Assembly (NCBI RefSeq): GCF_944393015.1
Contig: NZ_CALXYQ010000017.1
Location: 1 to 55,681 of the forward strand
Direction: 5' to 3'
DNA: 55,681 nucleotides
DNA from: an uncultured Brachyspira sp.
GTDB lineage: Bacteria > Spirochaetota > Brachyspiria > Brachyspirales > Brachyspiraceae
In this document: positions 37,680-46,195 of the stretch, one piece after another
Numbering within the stretch: position 1 is the first letter of the stretch
Layout of the letters: each line of letters begins with the position of its first letter
The notes under the pieces: model-generated
Seen by the model: only the letters and a program-made list of their open reading frames with translations
The model's database searches: none
What the model was told of the DNA's origin: nothing
Made by a program: the position numbers and the translations under genes

Positions 37680-37708
37680 TATATACCTAAATAAATATAC
37701 TTTGTCAG
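37680..37708 (-). promoter_or_regulatory. Promoter of the MATE gene, carried by the end of repeat D
   Basis: Minus strand: CTGACA (37708-37703), 17-bp spacer, TATATA (37685-37680). The predicted start is about 12 nt before the MATE ATG, leaving room for the GAGGTG SD. No other promoter is seen for this gene. Confidence 0.65.
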
Positions 37709-38005
37709 AAATATTTTTTTTAATTTTAAATATCTGCAAGGCTTTGCCCACTGCTCTGCATGCTTACGCAATACCCCAGTTCTTTTGCGACCGAAGGAAG
37801 TACTGTAAGTATTGCCACAGGCGAATCCCGCCTACGGCGAGAAGCTATATCCTCGACAGGCTTGGATACGCTTCGCGAAGGATAATATTTTAGCTTAAAT
37901 TAATAATCTATATTACTTGTAAAACAAAATTAGTACTATTTAGAACTAATTTTACACTTGCACTTTTTGGTTCTTTTTGCGGCGGGAAAAAGAACAATAA
38001 AAAAA

Positions 38006-38034
38006 TTGACAAAGTTAAAAATTTTCAGTATATA
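38006..38034 (+). promoter_or_regulatory. Outward promoter in the right end of repeat D
   Basis: TTGACA (38006-38011), 17 bp, TATATA (38029-38034), directed away from the element towards the 3' end of pepT. Any transcript would run antisense to pepT. Confidence 0.5.
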
Positions 38035-38284
38035 TATTTTTTTATAGATTAAATTGATTGATTATTTTGAAAAAATTTAAAATACTTTTGTAAGAGATTT
38101 GTATATAAAGAATAATATATTAAGTTTTGAAGTTATAAATATTTTTATATAGCCTAACATTTATTTATCCCCATTAATAAAATAAATTATAGTCCGATTT
38201 TTTACTAAATAGTATAATGCTTTTATATTTTTATGTCAAGCATATATTTAATGGTCTTAGAAAGAAATAAAATATTTTAAATAA

Positions 38285-39526
38285 TTATTTAGAAGATATA
38301 ATCTTTATTATTTCAATAGTAGTTTGTAAACTCTTATAAAATGAAGATATAGGCAGAAACTCATATATAGAATGAAAATTATGAGCACCGGTAAAATAAT
38401 TAGGAGTGAGAAGCCCTTTCGATGATAAAACAGAACCATCAGTACCGCCTCTCATAGATAAGGTTTTAGGCTCTATACTAAGATTTTTCATAGCCTCATA
38501 CATAACATCTATTGCAAATCTATCATCTTTTATAGAGTCTGATATATTGCTGTATACATCTTGAAGATTCAATTCTATATTAGCTCTAGGATTTAACTTT
38601 TGATATTTTTCAACGGCTTCTCTTACTTTTGATTTTTTATTTTCATAAAGAGTTTTATTATGATCTCTTATGCTCAATCTTAAAGATGCATTTCTCTGAT
38701 TTCCGCTTATACCCTGCACCCAAATATAACCTTCCTTTTTTTCTGTGCATTCCGGAGTTTCTTTTCTATCAAACTCATTGGCTATATCTATAGCTATTAA
38801 TATAGGATTTACCAATACATTTTTAGCACTCATAGGATGAGCAGTTACACCTTCTATATTTATAATAGCAGTAGCAGCATTGAATGTTTCGTAGACAATC
38901 TCCCCTATTTCGCATGAATCTATTGTGTAGGCAAAATCAGGTTTAAATACATTCAAATCCAATTCCTTAGAACCTAAAAGTCCAATCTCCTCATCGGGTA
39001 CAAATGCTATGTATATATCTCCATGTTCTATATTATTTTCTATGATATATTTTAATGCCGACATAATAGTAGCTATTGCCGCTTTATTGTCTGCACCGAG
39101 TACGCTAGTTCCGTCTGAAAATATAATATCCTCACCTATATAATTATTTATTTCATTATGTTCTGATACTTTAAATATTATATTTTTTTCTTTATTCAAA
39201 TAAAAGTCATCACATTTGAAATTTAATATCTGAGGATTAACATTTCCATCAAGTCCTATATCAACAGTATCAAGATGTGCTACAAATCCAATAGAATGTA
39301 CATTATCTTTATTTTTAGGAAGCAATGCTGTAACTATAGCATTATTATTCAATACAATATTTTTTAACCCTAAAGTTTTTAAATCATCAGCAAGAATACC
39401 AGCAAGTTTCATCTGTCCTTCAGAACTTGGAATGGTATTTGAACCTCCTTTGCTCTGACTTGGTATTTTTACATATTTAAAAAAACTATCTATCTGAAAT
39501 TTTTTAATATCTTCATCGCTAATCAT
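38285..39526 (-). CDS. pepT: Peptidase T (tripeptide aminopeptidase, M20)
   Basis: Cytoplasmic dinuclear-zinc peptidase that removes the N-terminal residue of tripeptides. Metal-site motifs are AHLDTVD, LGADNKAA and PDEEIGLLG, with TIDSCEIGE and the late SMRGGTDGS block. At 413 aa it is typical. It lies 23 bp downstream of an AbgT-type importer on the same strand. In E. coli, abgT neighbours other M20 peptidases (abgA/abgB), so import and hydrolysis may be coupled here too. Confidence 0.93.
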   Translation of the reverse strand: MISDEDIKKFQIDSFFKYVKIPSQSKGGSNTIPSSEGQMKLAGILADDLKTLGLKNIVLNNNAIVTALLPKNKDNVHSIGFVAHLDTVDIGLDGNVNPQILNFKCDDFYLNKEKNIIFKVSEHNEINNYIGEDIIFSDGTSVLGADNKAAIATIMSALKYIIENNIEHGDIYIAFVPDEEIGLLGSKELDLNVFKPDFAYTIDSCEIGEIVYETFNAATAIINIEGVTAHPMSAKNVLVNPILIAIDIANEFDRKETPECTEKKEGYIWVQGISGNQRNASLRLSIRDHNKTLYENKKSKVREAVEKYQKLNPRANIELNLQDVYSNISDSIKDDRFAIDVMYEAMKNLSIEPKTLSMRGGTDGSVLSSKGLLTPNYFTGAHNFHSIYEFLPISSFYKSLQTTIEIIKIISSK

Positions 39527-39549
39527 TTATAAACCTTTTGCTAAAAATA

Positions 39550-41112
39550 TTAATGAACAGGAGGATAAACATATCCGCTATTAAATCCTATAGGTATATT
39601 CAATGCCCAGAAACCATAAAGCATTATAAGCAATGCAATAAATATTCCTATACTATAAGGTATCATCATTGAAGATAATGTACCAACTCCTGTTTTCTTA
39701 CAATATTTTTGACAGTAAGAAATAATCAAAGGATAAAATGAGAACATAGGAGTTACAATATTCATAGCCGAATCGCTTACTCTGTATGAGGCTTGAGTCA
39801 ATTCAGGAGATATACCAACAGCCATAAGCATAGGAACAAGAACCGGAGCCATTATAGCCCATTTAGATGAAGCTGAACTTATCAATATATCCAATACACC
39901 TGTAAGTAAAATGATACCTGCAATAGTTACCTGAGGAGGCATATTCAAAGATTTCAAAAACTCAGCACCTGATACAGCCATTAATGTACCTACATTTGAA
40001 GTTCCAAACATATATAAAAACTGAGAACAGAAAAAAGCAAAAGTTAAAAACGATGCCAAATTTTTTATACTATCAGCCATAGCACCGCTGAAATCTCTTG
40101 ATGTTTTAAATTTATTGGTTAATTTTCCATATACAAATCCCGGTATTGTTAAAAATAAAAATATCACTGGAACTATTGCCTGCATAATAGGGGCATCTGG
40201 TGTAGTTAATTCTCCTCCAGGGGATCTCAATAAAGAGTTTTTAGGGGCAAGCAAAGCTATTAGAAGAATAATCATTGATATTAAAACTAATACTGCAGCT
40301 TTGAAAGCTCTATTTTCTTCTTTAGTTACCAAAGATATATCAGTGTTTTCTATAGCAGCATCTTTATCAATAGGCATAGTTCTCCATAAAAAAGGCTCTA
40401 CTATTCTATCAGTTACAAACCAGCCTACTAAAATTACAGCAAACGTTGATGAGAAACTTAAAAAATAATTACATAAAACATTAACTGTGTAAGTAGGGTC
40501 TATCATTCTTGCTGCATTTTGAGTGAATCCCTGCATTATAGGGTCTATTATCGAAGGAGTATAACTTGCTGAATGTCCTCCTGCAAGCCCTGCAAATGAA
40601 GCAGAAATTCCAGCCAATGGATGCTTACCAAAAGAAAAAAACATCATAGCAGCTACAGGCATTAATATAACATAAGCTGAATCTGAACTTATATGACTTA
40701 ATATAGATATAAACATCACAGCCGGAGTAACAGCTTTTCTTGGTATTACGCTTGATATTTTTATTATAATCATTCTAATGAATCCGCTGCCATTAGCTAC
40801 GCCTATTCCCAATGTTCCTACAAGTGTTATACCTAAAGGAGGAAAACTCACAAAATTACTTATCATTTTAGTTATAAATATTGCTAATTCATTAGGAGCA
40901 AGCATATTTATAATTTTTATCTGTTCTCCTGTAGTTGGGTGAAAATAATTAAATGTGAAATGCGACAATATCCATGATAGTATAACCATTATAAAAAAGG
41001 CTATCAAAAACAAAATTGTTATATCAGGAAGTTTATTACCTAAAAATTCAACTGCTTTAAGAAAATGCTCAAATTTACCATTCACATTTTCTTTAATGTT
41101 TTCTTTCTCCAT
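39550..41112 (-). CDS. abgT: AbgT-family transporter (p-aminobenzoyl-glutamate type)
   Basis: Ion-coupled inner-membrane transporter with about 11-13 helices; 520 aa is the family length. AbgT features include ELAIFITKMISNFVSFPPLG, LISAFAGLA-like SFAGLAGGHSASYTPSIIDP, and the late LISSASSKWAIMAPVLVPM with its substrate-site Ser residues. The substrate could be p-aminobenzoyl-glutamate or another small peptide; some AbgT proteins export sulfonamides. It is the first gene of an operon with pepT. AGGA precedes the ATG. Confidence 0.88.
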   Translation of the reverse strand: MEKENIKENVNGKFEHFLKAVEFLGNKLPDITILFLIAFFIMVILSWILSHFTFNYFHPTTGEQIKIINMLAPNELAIFITKMISNFVSFPPLGITLVGTLGIGVANGSGFIRMIIIKISSVIPRKAVTPAVMFISILSHISSDSAYVILMPVAAMMFFSFGKHPLAGISASFAGLAGGHSASYTPSIIDPIMQGFTQNAARMIDPTYTVNVLCNYFLSFSSTFAVILVGWFVTDRIVEPFLWRTMPIDKDAAIENTDISLVTKEENRAFKAAVLVLISMIILLIALLAPKNSLLRSPGGELTTPDAPIMQAIVPVIFLFLTIPGFVYGKLTNKFKTSRDFSGAMADSIKNLASFLTFAFFCSQFLYMFGTSNVGTLMAVSGAEFLKSLNMPPQVTIAGIILLTGVLDILISSASSKWAIMAPVLVPMLMAVGISPELTQASYRVSDSAMNIVTPMFSFYPLIISYCQKYCKKTGVGTLSSMMIPYSIGIFIALLIMLYGFWALNIPIGFNSGYVYPPVH

Positions 41113-41188
41113 AAAATATATCCTTAATAATAGTTTATAAGTATTTGTTATATAAATACTAAAATATTTTTATTTAGTAAAAACTATA

Positions 41189-41608
41189 TTAATTTTTAAA
41201 AGTTTTATAAATATCCTTTAATGTAGTTTTTTTAAGCTCCTTTTCCATAGCATGCTGAACATCATCTAGTTTAGGCTGAAGTATATCATTGATTCTGCTT
41301 CCTACAGGACATTTTTTATTTGGATGTTCATGAAAGCTGAAAAGTTTATTATCATCTAAACTTTCTACAGCATTGAATATATCAAGTAAAGTTATATTTT
41401 CTATTTTTCTATTTAAAGAAATACCGCCTGTTCCTCTTTTAACCGTAATAATATCTGCCTTTTGAAGCTGTATTAAAATATTTCTTATTATTACAGGATT
41501 AACATTTACACTATCTGATATAAGACTTGATGTCATTTTCTCATCTTTGAACTCTAATATACAAAGTAATGTATGAACTGCTATTGTAAACCTTGAACTA
41601 ATTTTCAT
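41189..41608 (-). CDS. Rrf2-family transcriptional regulator (YwnA-like)
   Basis: Winged-helix regulator. MKISSRFTIAVHTLLCILEF and the SVNVNPVIIRNILIQLQKAD recognition region are Rrf2-typical, followed by VKRGTGGISL. It has 139 aa. It lacks the three-cysteine cluster of Fe-S sensing members (IscR/NsrR); only Cys16 and Cys100 (NKKCPVG) are present, as in thiol-responsive YwnA-like proteins. It is transcribed away from the NAD(P)-binding gene; the shared 179-bp region has two palindromes. The same gene pair (ywnA/ywnB) occurs in Bacillus subtilis. Confidence 0.85.
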   Translation of the reverse strand: MKISSRFTIAVHTLLCILEFKDEKMTSSLISDSVNVNPVIIRNILIQLQKADIITVKRGTGGISLNRKIENITLLDIFNAVESLDDNKLFSFHEHPNKKCPVGSRINDILQPKLDDVQHAMEKELKKTTLKDIYKTFKN

Positions 41609-41676
41609 AAAAATTACCCTTAAAACTATTTGAAAATTATAATATATTTATACTATTAATGCAAATATAAAAATAC

Positions 41677-41734
41677 GCTTAGTTGTAACACTTGACATTA
41701 CAACTAAGCTATGTTACTATTATTGTAATAATAG
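41677..41734 (+). promoter_or_regulatory. Promoter with two operator palindromes (Rrf2 target)
   Basis: -35 TTGACA (41692-41697), 17 bp, -10 TACTAT (41715-41720), reading towards 41788. A perfect 12-bp inverted repeat GCTTAGTTGTAA-n9-TTACAACTAAGC (41677-41688, 41698-41709) encloses the -35. A second palindrome, CTATTATT-GT-AATAATAG (41717-41734), covers the -10 and start site. Binding at either would block initiation. Confidence 0.8.
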
Positions 41735-41787
41735 CTATTATAACTCTTTAATTAAAGAAAATATTTTAGATAAAAAGGAGAATTAAA

Positions 41788-42417
41788 ATGAAAATTGCAA
41801 TAATAGCAGCAAACGGAAGAGCAGGAAAATTAATCATGAATGAGGCATTAGAAAGAGGACTAGATGTTTCAGCCATAGTAAGAGATAAAACAAAAATGAA
41901 TAATTCAAAAGCAAAAGTTATAGAAAAAGATTTATTCGATTTGACAAAAGATGATTTGAAAGAATTTGATACTGTAGTAAGTGCATTCGGAGTATGGGAC
42001 GAGAAAGAACTTGATAAGCATTCATTAGCTATGGAACATTTATGTAAAATACTTGCAAATACAAATATCAGATTGATGATAGTAGGAGGTGCCGGAAGTT
42101 TATATATAGATAGTAGAAAACAATTAATGGACAGTGAAAGTTTTCCAGAAATATTTAAACCTCTTGCAAAAAGTATGTCAAAAGCATTTAATATATTAAA
42201 AAATAATAAAGATATTTTATGGACTTATGTATCACCTTCTGCCGATTTTCAAGCTGATGGAGAAAAAACTGGAGAATATAATATAGGTAATGATAAATTA
42301 TTAGTTAATTCTAAAGGTGAAAGTGCCATAAGTTACGCTGATTATGCCATAGCTTTTGTTGATGAAATACAAAATAAAAAATATTTAAATCAACAAATAA
42401 CATTCTGCTCAAAATAA
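41788..42417 (+). CDS. NAD(P)-binding protein, NmrA/YwnB-like atypical SDR
   Basis: The 209-aa Rossmann-fold protein. The N-terminal AIIAANGRAGKLIMNEALERG is a variant G-x-x-G-x-x-G dinucleotide loop, followed by VSAIVRDKTKM (NADP-type Arg) and VVSAFGVWD. There is no clear catalytic YxxxK, so it may be a redox sensor or a reductase of the COG2910 group. AAGGAG is well placed. Divergent Rrf2 gene and operators suggest control by that regulator. Confidence 0.83.
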   Translation: MKIAIIAANGRAGKLIMNEALERGLDVSAIVRDKTKMNNSKAKVIEKDLFDLTKDDLKEFDTVVSAFGVWDEKELDKHSLAMEHLCKILANTNIRLMIVGGAGSLYIDSRKQLMDSESFPEIFKPLAKSMSKAFNILKNNKDILWTYVSPSADFQADGEKTGEYNIGNDKLLVNSKGESAISYADYAIAFVDEIQNKKYLNQQITFCSK

Positions 42418-42428
42418 TAATTAACAGT

Positions 42429-42484
42429 GAAGTTAGTGGAGTTAATGGAGAAAATTATATTCTCTATTAACTCCCTATAACTTC
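42429..42484 (+). terminator. Long hairpin after the NAD(P)-binding gene
   Basis: Imperfect 23-bp stem: GAAGTTAGTGGAGTTAATGG pairs with the segment CTATTAACTCCCTATAACTTC (a few mismatches). The following bases are not U-rich, so it may be a processing or stabilising hairpin rather than a classical terminator. Nothing else is recognised in 42485-42670. Confidence 0.5.
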
Positions 42485-42686
42485 ATATTATAAAACAGTA
42501 TTTTAAAAAATTATACAACAATATCATAATAAAAAGTTGCATATCATAACAAAACTATAAAAATATCATACTATTAATATAAACTAAATTTATTTGCAAT
42601 AATATCCGATTTTAAAATGTAAAAATAACTTGAAAATCTTTCAATAATAATGTTAAATATATCAATAATTTTAAGGTAGGTTTATT

Positions 42687-44078
42687 ATTAGAAATATAAA
42701 AAAGCATATTGTAATTATTTTCCTTATAATAATAATGTTATTTGCAAGCTCTTGTGACACTTTTGATATGTATATAAGAAAAGCATTAGACGGAGTAAAT
42801 TTATACGAACTTAGTGTTTTTGGAGAATCACTCGGACGGGATATAAAGGTCGTAGAGCTTAGAGGCTTTGATGTAAATAATTTTAGAAGCGATAGAGTTT
42901 CATACTATATAAATAGATATCAGGGAAGCTGGAAAAACTATATGCAGAAAATTATAGACAGATCTCAAATATATCTTCCATATATAAAAGAAGTATTTAA
43001 AGAAAAAGGCGTACCTGAAGATTTAGTTTACCTACCTATAATAGAAAGCGATTTCAATCCTCAGGCAGTTTCTCATGCCGGTGCTGCAGGACTTTGGCAG
43101 TTTATGCCTATGACAGGTGCTATATACAACCTTAAAGTTAATTACTGGTCTGATGACAGATTCGATCCTGAACGTTCTACAAAAGCTGCTGCTGATCACT
43201 TAGTAAGACTAGATAAAAACTTCAAATCTTGGGTTATTGCTTTAATAGCTTATAATGCAGGAGGAGGAAGAATATCAAGAGCTATAAGAGAAGTAAAAAG
43301 CAATGATTTTGAAGATTTATTAAAAGCCGGCGTTCTTCCAAAAGAAACTGAAGAATATATACCTAAATATGTTGCCGCTGTTATAATAGCAAAAAATCCT
43401 GAAAAATTTGGATTTAAAGTAAATAAGCCTAAAGTGCTATTTCCTCAAGGTGATTTAGTTTATGTTGATGATGCCGCTGATTTATCTGTTATAGCTAAGA
43501 TGATAGGTGCTGATACTGAAGATTTGAAAGCTTTAAATCCTCATTTAGCAAGAGGCGTAACTCCTCCTGGTATGATTAGATATCCTTTAAGAGTCCCTGA
43601 GGGAATGGGAGAAAAATTTAATGAGACTTTTGCTAAAATACCAGCTTCAGAGAGAGTTACTTTCAGAAGACATGAGGTAAAGATGAATGAAACTCTTTCT
43701 CATCTTTCTAAATTTTACGGTGTACCTATAAATGCCATAGTAGAAATAAATAAATTAAAATCAAGAAGCCTTAATATAGGTCAGCAAGTAATGATTCCTA
43801 TTCAAGGACTTGACAATGCTAAACAGGTTGATTTGGCTCAATATGAAGAAGAACAGCAAAGAATAAGAGAAGGTAAATTTGTTTATTTTGAGTCTTTGCC
43901 TCCTCCTGATTATGAGTATAAAGATATAATGTATCATGTCAGAGCCGGAGATACTCTTTGGATTATTGCAAGAAGATTTCATGTTGATATAGCAGAAATA
44001 AAAGCTTGGAATAAATTAAATAGTAATGTACTTTCTATAGGAACAGAAATATTTTTAAGAATACCTGTAAATAAATAA
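42687..44078 (+). CDS. mltD: MltD-like membrane-bound lytic transglycosylase (lipoprotein, LysM), AUU start
   Basis: Cleaves peptidoglycan glycan strands. SLT catalytic domain with LVYLPIIESDFNPQAVSHAG (catalytic Glu at about 120), AGLWQFMPMTG and LIAYNAGGGR; two clear C-terminal LysM units (ETLSHLSKFYGVPINAI; HVRAGDTLWIIARRFHV). The first ATG (42735) would leave only MLFASSC as signal peptide. The frame stays open upstream to a TAA at 42672 and contains no ATG, GTG or TTG. ATT at 42687, 6 bp after AAGGTAGG, gives a perfect lipoprotein signal (basic RNIKKH, hydrophobic core, FASSC with Cys23). The product is 463 aa. Confidence 0.87.
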   Translation: MRNIKKHIVIIFLIIIMLFASSCDTFDMYIRKALDGVNLYELSVFGESLGRDIKVVELRGFDVNNFRSDRVSYYINRYQGSWKNYMQKIIDRSQIYLPYIKEVFKEKGVPEDLVYLPIIESDFNPQAVSHAGAAGLWQFMPMTGAIYNLKVNYWSDDRFDPERSTKAAADHLVRLDKNFKSWVIALIAYNAGGGRISRAIREVKSNDFEDLLKAGVLPKETEEYIPKYVAAVIIAKNPEKFGFKVNKPKVLFPQGDLVYVDDAADLSVIAKMIGADTEDLKALNPHLARGVTPPGMIRYPLRVPEGMGEKFNETFAKIPASERVTFRRHEVKMNETLSHLSKFYGVPINAIVEINKLKSRSLNIGQQVMIPIQGLDNAKQVDLAQYEEEQQRIREGKFVYFESLPPPDYEYKDIMYHVRAGDTLWIIARRFHVDIAEIKAWNKLNSNVLSIGTEIFLRIPVNK

Positions 44079-44080
44079 TA

Positions 44081-45181
44081 TTATTTAAGTCTTTCATTTA
44101 TAAGAGTTTCTAATTTATTTAATATTTTTACTCTCCTATCCCAAATATAATCAACGGCATTATCATATATTTTTGTCTGTTTTAGGAAAGCATCAAATAA
44201 CTTATCATCTTTATGAAGTTTTTCTATTTCTTTTATAAGCTCCGTATTATCTTCATCTTTTTTAAAAAATAGTAATGCATCCTTATTAACCAAATCAGGT
44301 TCTATGTTTTCATCACCATTATATATGGGTATGCATCCCGCTTTAAAAGAATCAAAAAGTTTCTCTGTGATATATCCATCACTAATAGTATTTTCAGGAC
44401 ATATATTGAATTTAAAATCTTTTAAATATTCTATTTTATCATTATTAAAATCTTGTTTCAATGTATCATCATTATGAAATAATTTTCCAGGACAACTTAT
44501 AGAATCTATTTTTATTATTTGATTATACATTTGAGTTCTTATATTGGTAGCATCATGACTAGCAACCAATGAAGCAAATTTATTTTTTTTAGATTTAGCA
44601 TTATTAATATTGTCTATAACTTTTTTAATATCATCTTTAGTATAATCTTTGTTATCCAAAAGTCCATTAAAATTATAGGATATCCAGATAGGAAATCTCA
44701 CATAATTATCATATTTATTTTCATCTATCCTATCAAACCCCATTGATAAATCAACATCATTAATGCAATTATCTGAATATTCAGCCCATATTTTATTAAT
44801 AGCTTCATTTGATACACATTCACCAGTATAGAAAATTTTTATTTTTGCTTTAGATTTTTTTAAAAAATATCTTTTACCTATAGGAGCAAAAAATTCTATA
44901 TCTGGATTATAACTAATTTCCAAGTCATTAATATAATTATTTTTTATTAAATTATAGAAATAATTACTAGTAAATTCTTTTTCATTTACATGCCAATCAT
45001 TCCTTACAAAAAATGTTTTTTTATTTTTTATAGTATTTTTATAATAATTGTAATTTATCTTATAACCTAAATCTTTTAAATATATAGAATTAATTCTTAT
45101 ACTATTTCTAATGTTTTTAAAAGGAATAGGCCATACTAAATATTCAATTAAATTTTTTTTTAATTTTAATTTATTAGCCAT
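44081..45181 (-). CDS. GT10-family fucosyltransferase
   Basis: Transfers fucose from GDP-fucose to a surface glycan. The C-terminal GT10 signature is clear: KFNICPENTISDGYITEKLF then DSFKAGCIPIYNG (about residues 250-285). The N-terminal half is a weakly conserved acceptor domain; no TM or signal is seen, so it is a peripheral cytoplasmic enzyme. It has 366 aa. It is the last gene of the nptA-like/fcl/gmd operon (7 bp after gmd). Its stop is only 2 bp from the stop of the converging mltD gene. Linkage (alpha-1,3 or other) is unknown. Confidence 0.82.
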   Translation of the reverse strand: MANKLKLKKNLIEYLVWPIPFKNIRNSIRINSIYLKDLGYKINYNYYKNTIKNKKTFFVRNDWHVNEKEFTSNYFYNLIKNNYINDLEISYNPDIEFFAPIGKRYFLKKSKAKIKIFYTGECVSNEAINKIWAEYSDNCINDVDLSMGFDRIDENKYDNYVRFPIWISYNFNGLLDNKDYTKDDIKKVIDNINNAKSKKNKFASLVASHDATNIRTQMYNQIIKIDSISCPGKLFHNDDTLKQDFNNDKIEYLKDFKFNICPENTISDGYITEKLFDSFKAGCIPIYNGDENIEPDLVNKDALLFFKKDEDNTELIKEIEKLHKDDKLFDAFLKQTKIYDNAVDYIWDRRVKILNKLETLINERLK

Positions 45182-45188
45182 AAAATAT

Positions 45189-46190
45189 CTAATTTTTAAA
45201 CTTATCCAAACTCAAACCAACAGTTTTTAAATCATAGTCTAACATTATTTTTACTAATTCTTTAAAAGTAGTTTTTGGCTTCCAACCTAATTTCTCTTTT
45301 GCCTTTGTAGGATCACCAAGTAAAAGATCAACTTCAGTAGGTCTATAATATCTAGGATCTATCTCCACATATTTTTTCCAATCTAGTCCTACAAGTCCGA
45401 AAGCTTCATCTAAAAATTCTCTCACAGAATGTGTTTCACCTGTAGCTATAACATAATCATCTGCTTTATCCTGCTGAAGCATAAGCCACATAGCCTCAAC
45501 ATAATCTTTAGCATATCCCCAGTCTCTTTTAGAATCCAAATTACCTAAATATAATTTATCTTGTTCTTTATTAAGAATTCTAGCAATGGCATGTGTAATT
45601 TTTTTAGTAACAAAAGTCTCCCCTCTTCTAGGACTTTCATGGTTAAATAGTATACCATTGCAAGCATACATATCATAGCTTTCTCTATAATTAACAGTAA
45701 TCCAATATGAATATACTTTAGCACAAGCATAAGGACTTCTAGGATAAAAAGGTGTTTTCTCTGTTTGAGGTGTTTCTACTACTTTTCCATACAATTCACT
45801 AGTTGATGCCTGATAAAATCTTGTTTTTATTTGAGTTTCTTTAATAGCATCTAATAATCTTATTGTACCAAGTCCTGTAACATCAGCTGTATATTCAGGC
45901 ATATCAAAACTTACTCTTACATGGCTTTGAGCTGCCAAATTATATATCTCATCAGGCTGTATTTTCTCTAATATTCTCGATAAATTAGAGCTGTCAGATA
46001 AATCTCCATAATGAAGGAACATTCTTACATCATTAATATGTGGGTCATTATATAAATGATCTATTCTTTCGGTATTAAAAGATGAACTTCTTCTAATAAT
46101 TCCATGTACTTCATAACCTTTTTCTAATAAAAGTTCTGTTAAATAAGAACCATCTTGTCCTGTTATTCCTGTAATAAGTGCTTTTTTCAT
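45189..46190 (-). CDS. gmd: GDP-mannose 4,6-dehydratase
   Basis: First step of GDP-L-fucose synthesis: GDP-mannose to GDP-4-keto-6-deoxymannose. The NADP-binding loop reads [20 protein letters not shown]; the active site has [11 protein letters not shown] and the Y-x3-K pair in [29 protein letters not shown] is conserved. At 333 aa it is slightly short of the usual 345-370. It sits 5 bp downstream of fcl. Confidence 0.96.
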   Translation of the reverse strand: MKKALITGITGQDGSYLTELLLEKGYEVHGIIRRSSSFNTERIDHLYNDPHINDVRMFLHYGDLSDSSNLSRILEKIQPDEIYNLAAQSHVRVSFDMPEYTADVTGLGTIRLLDAIKETQIKTRFYQASTSELYGKVVETPQTEKTPFYPRSPYACAKVYSYWITVNYRESYDMYACNGILFNHESPRRGETFVTKKITHAIARILNKEQDKLYLGNLDSKRDWGYAKDYVEAMWLMLQQDKADDYVIATGETHSVREFLDEAFGLVGLDWKKYVEIDPRYYRPTEVDLLLGDPTKAKEKLGWKPKTTFKELVKIMLDYDLKTVGLSLDKFKN

Positions 46191-46195
46191 TTCTA

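Larger units (their letters stand above)
37680..38034. repeat. Interspersed TIR repeat, copy D (longest)
   Basis: About 355 bp in the 624-bp gap upstream of the MATE gene. Left end TATATACCTAAATAAATATA then CTTTGTCAG; right end TTGACAAAGTTAAAAATTTT then CAGTATATA. It contains the CTGCAAGGCTTTGCCC core, but with extra GC-rich palindromic pieces (for example CCCGCCTACGGCGAG), and the module TTGGATACGCTTCGCGAAGG is in inverse orientation and another place compared with copy B. The remaining 250 bp to 38284 show nothing recognisable. Confidence 0.8.

Noticed and set aside
37661..37893. ORFs within repeat D, including the 37-codon extension of the MATE frame and a 63-codon plus-strand ORF
   Set aside because: They follow the repeat DNA, differ between copies and have no protein-like features.
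24608..38040. Complete insertion sequence or prophage as the source of the GC-rich islands
   Set aside because: No transposase, integrase or phage gene is present; the islands are short non-coding repeats.
42735..42737. ATG at 42735 as the mltD start
   Set aside because: It would remove the basic and hydrophobic part of a complete lipoprotein signal peptide and has no SD.
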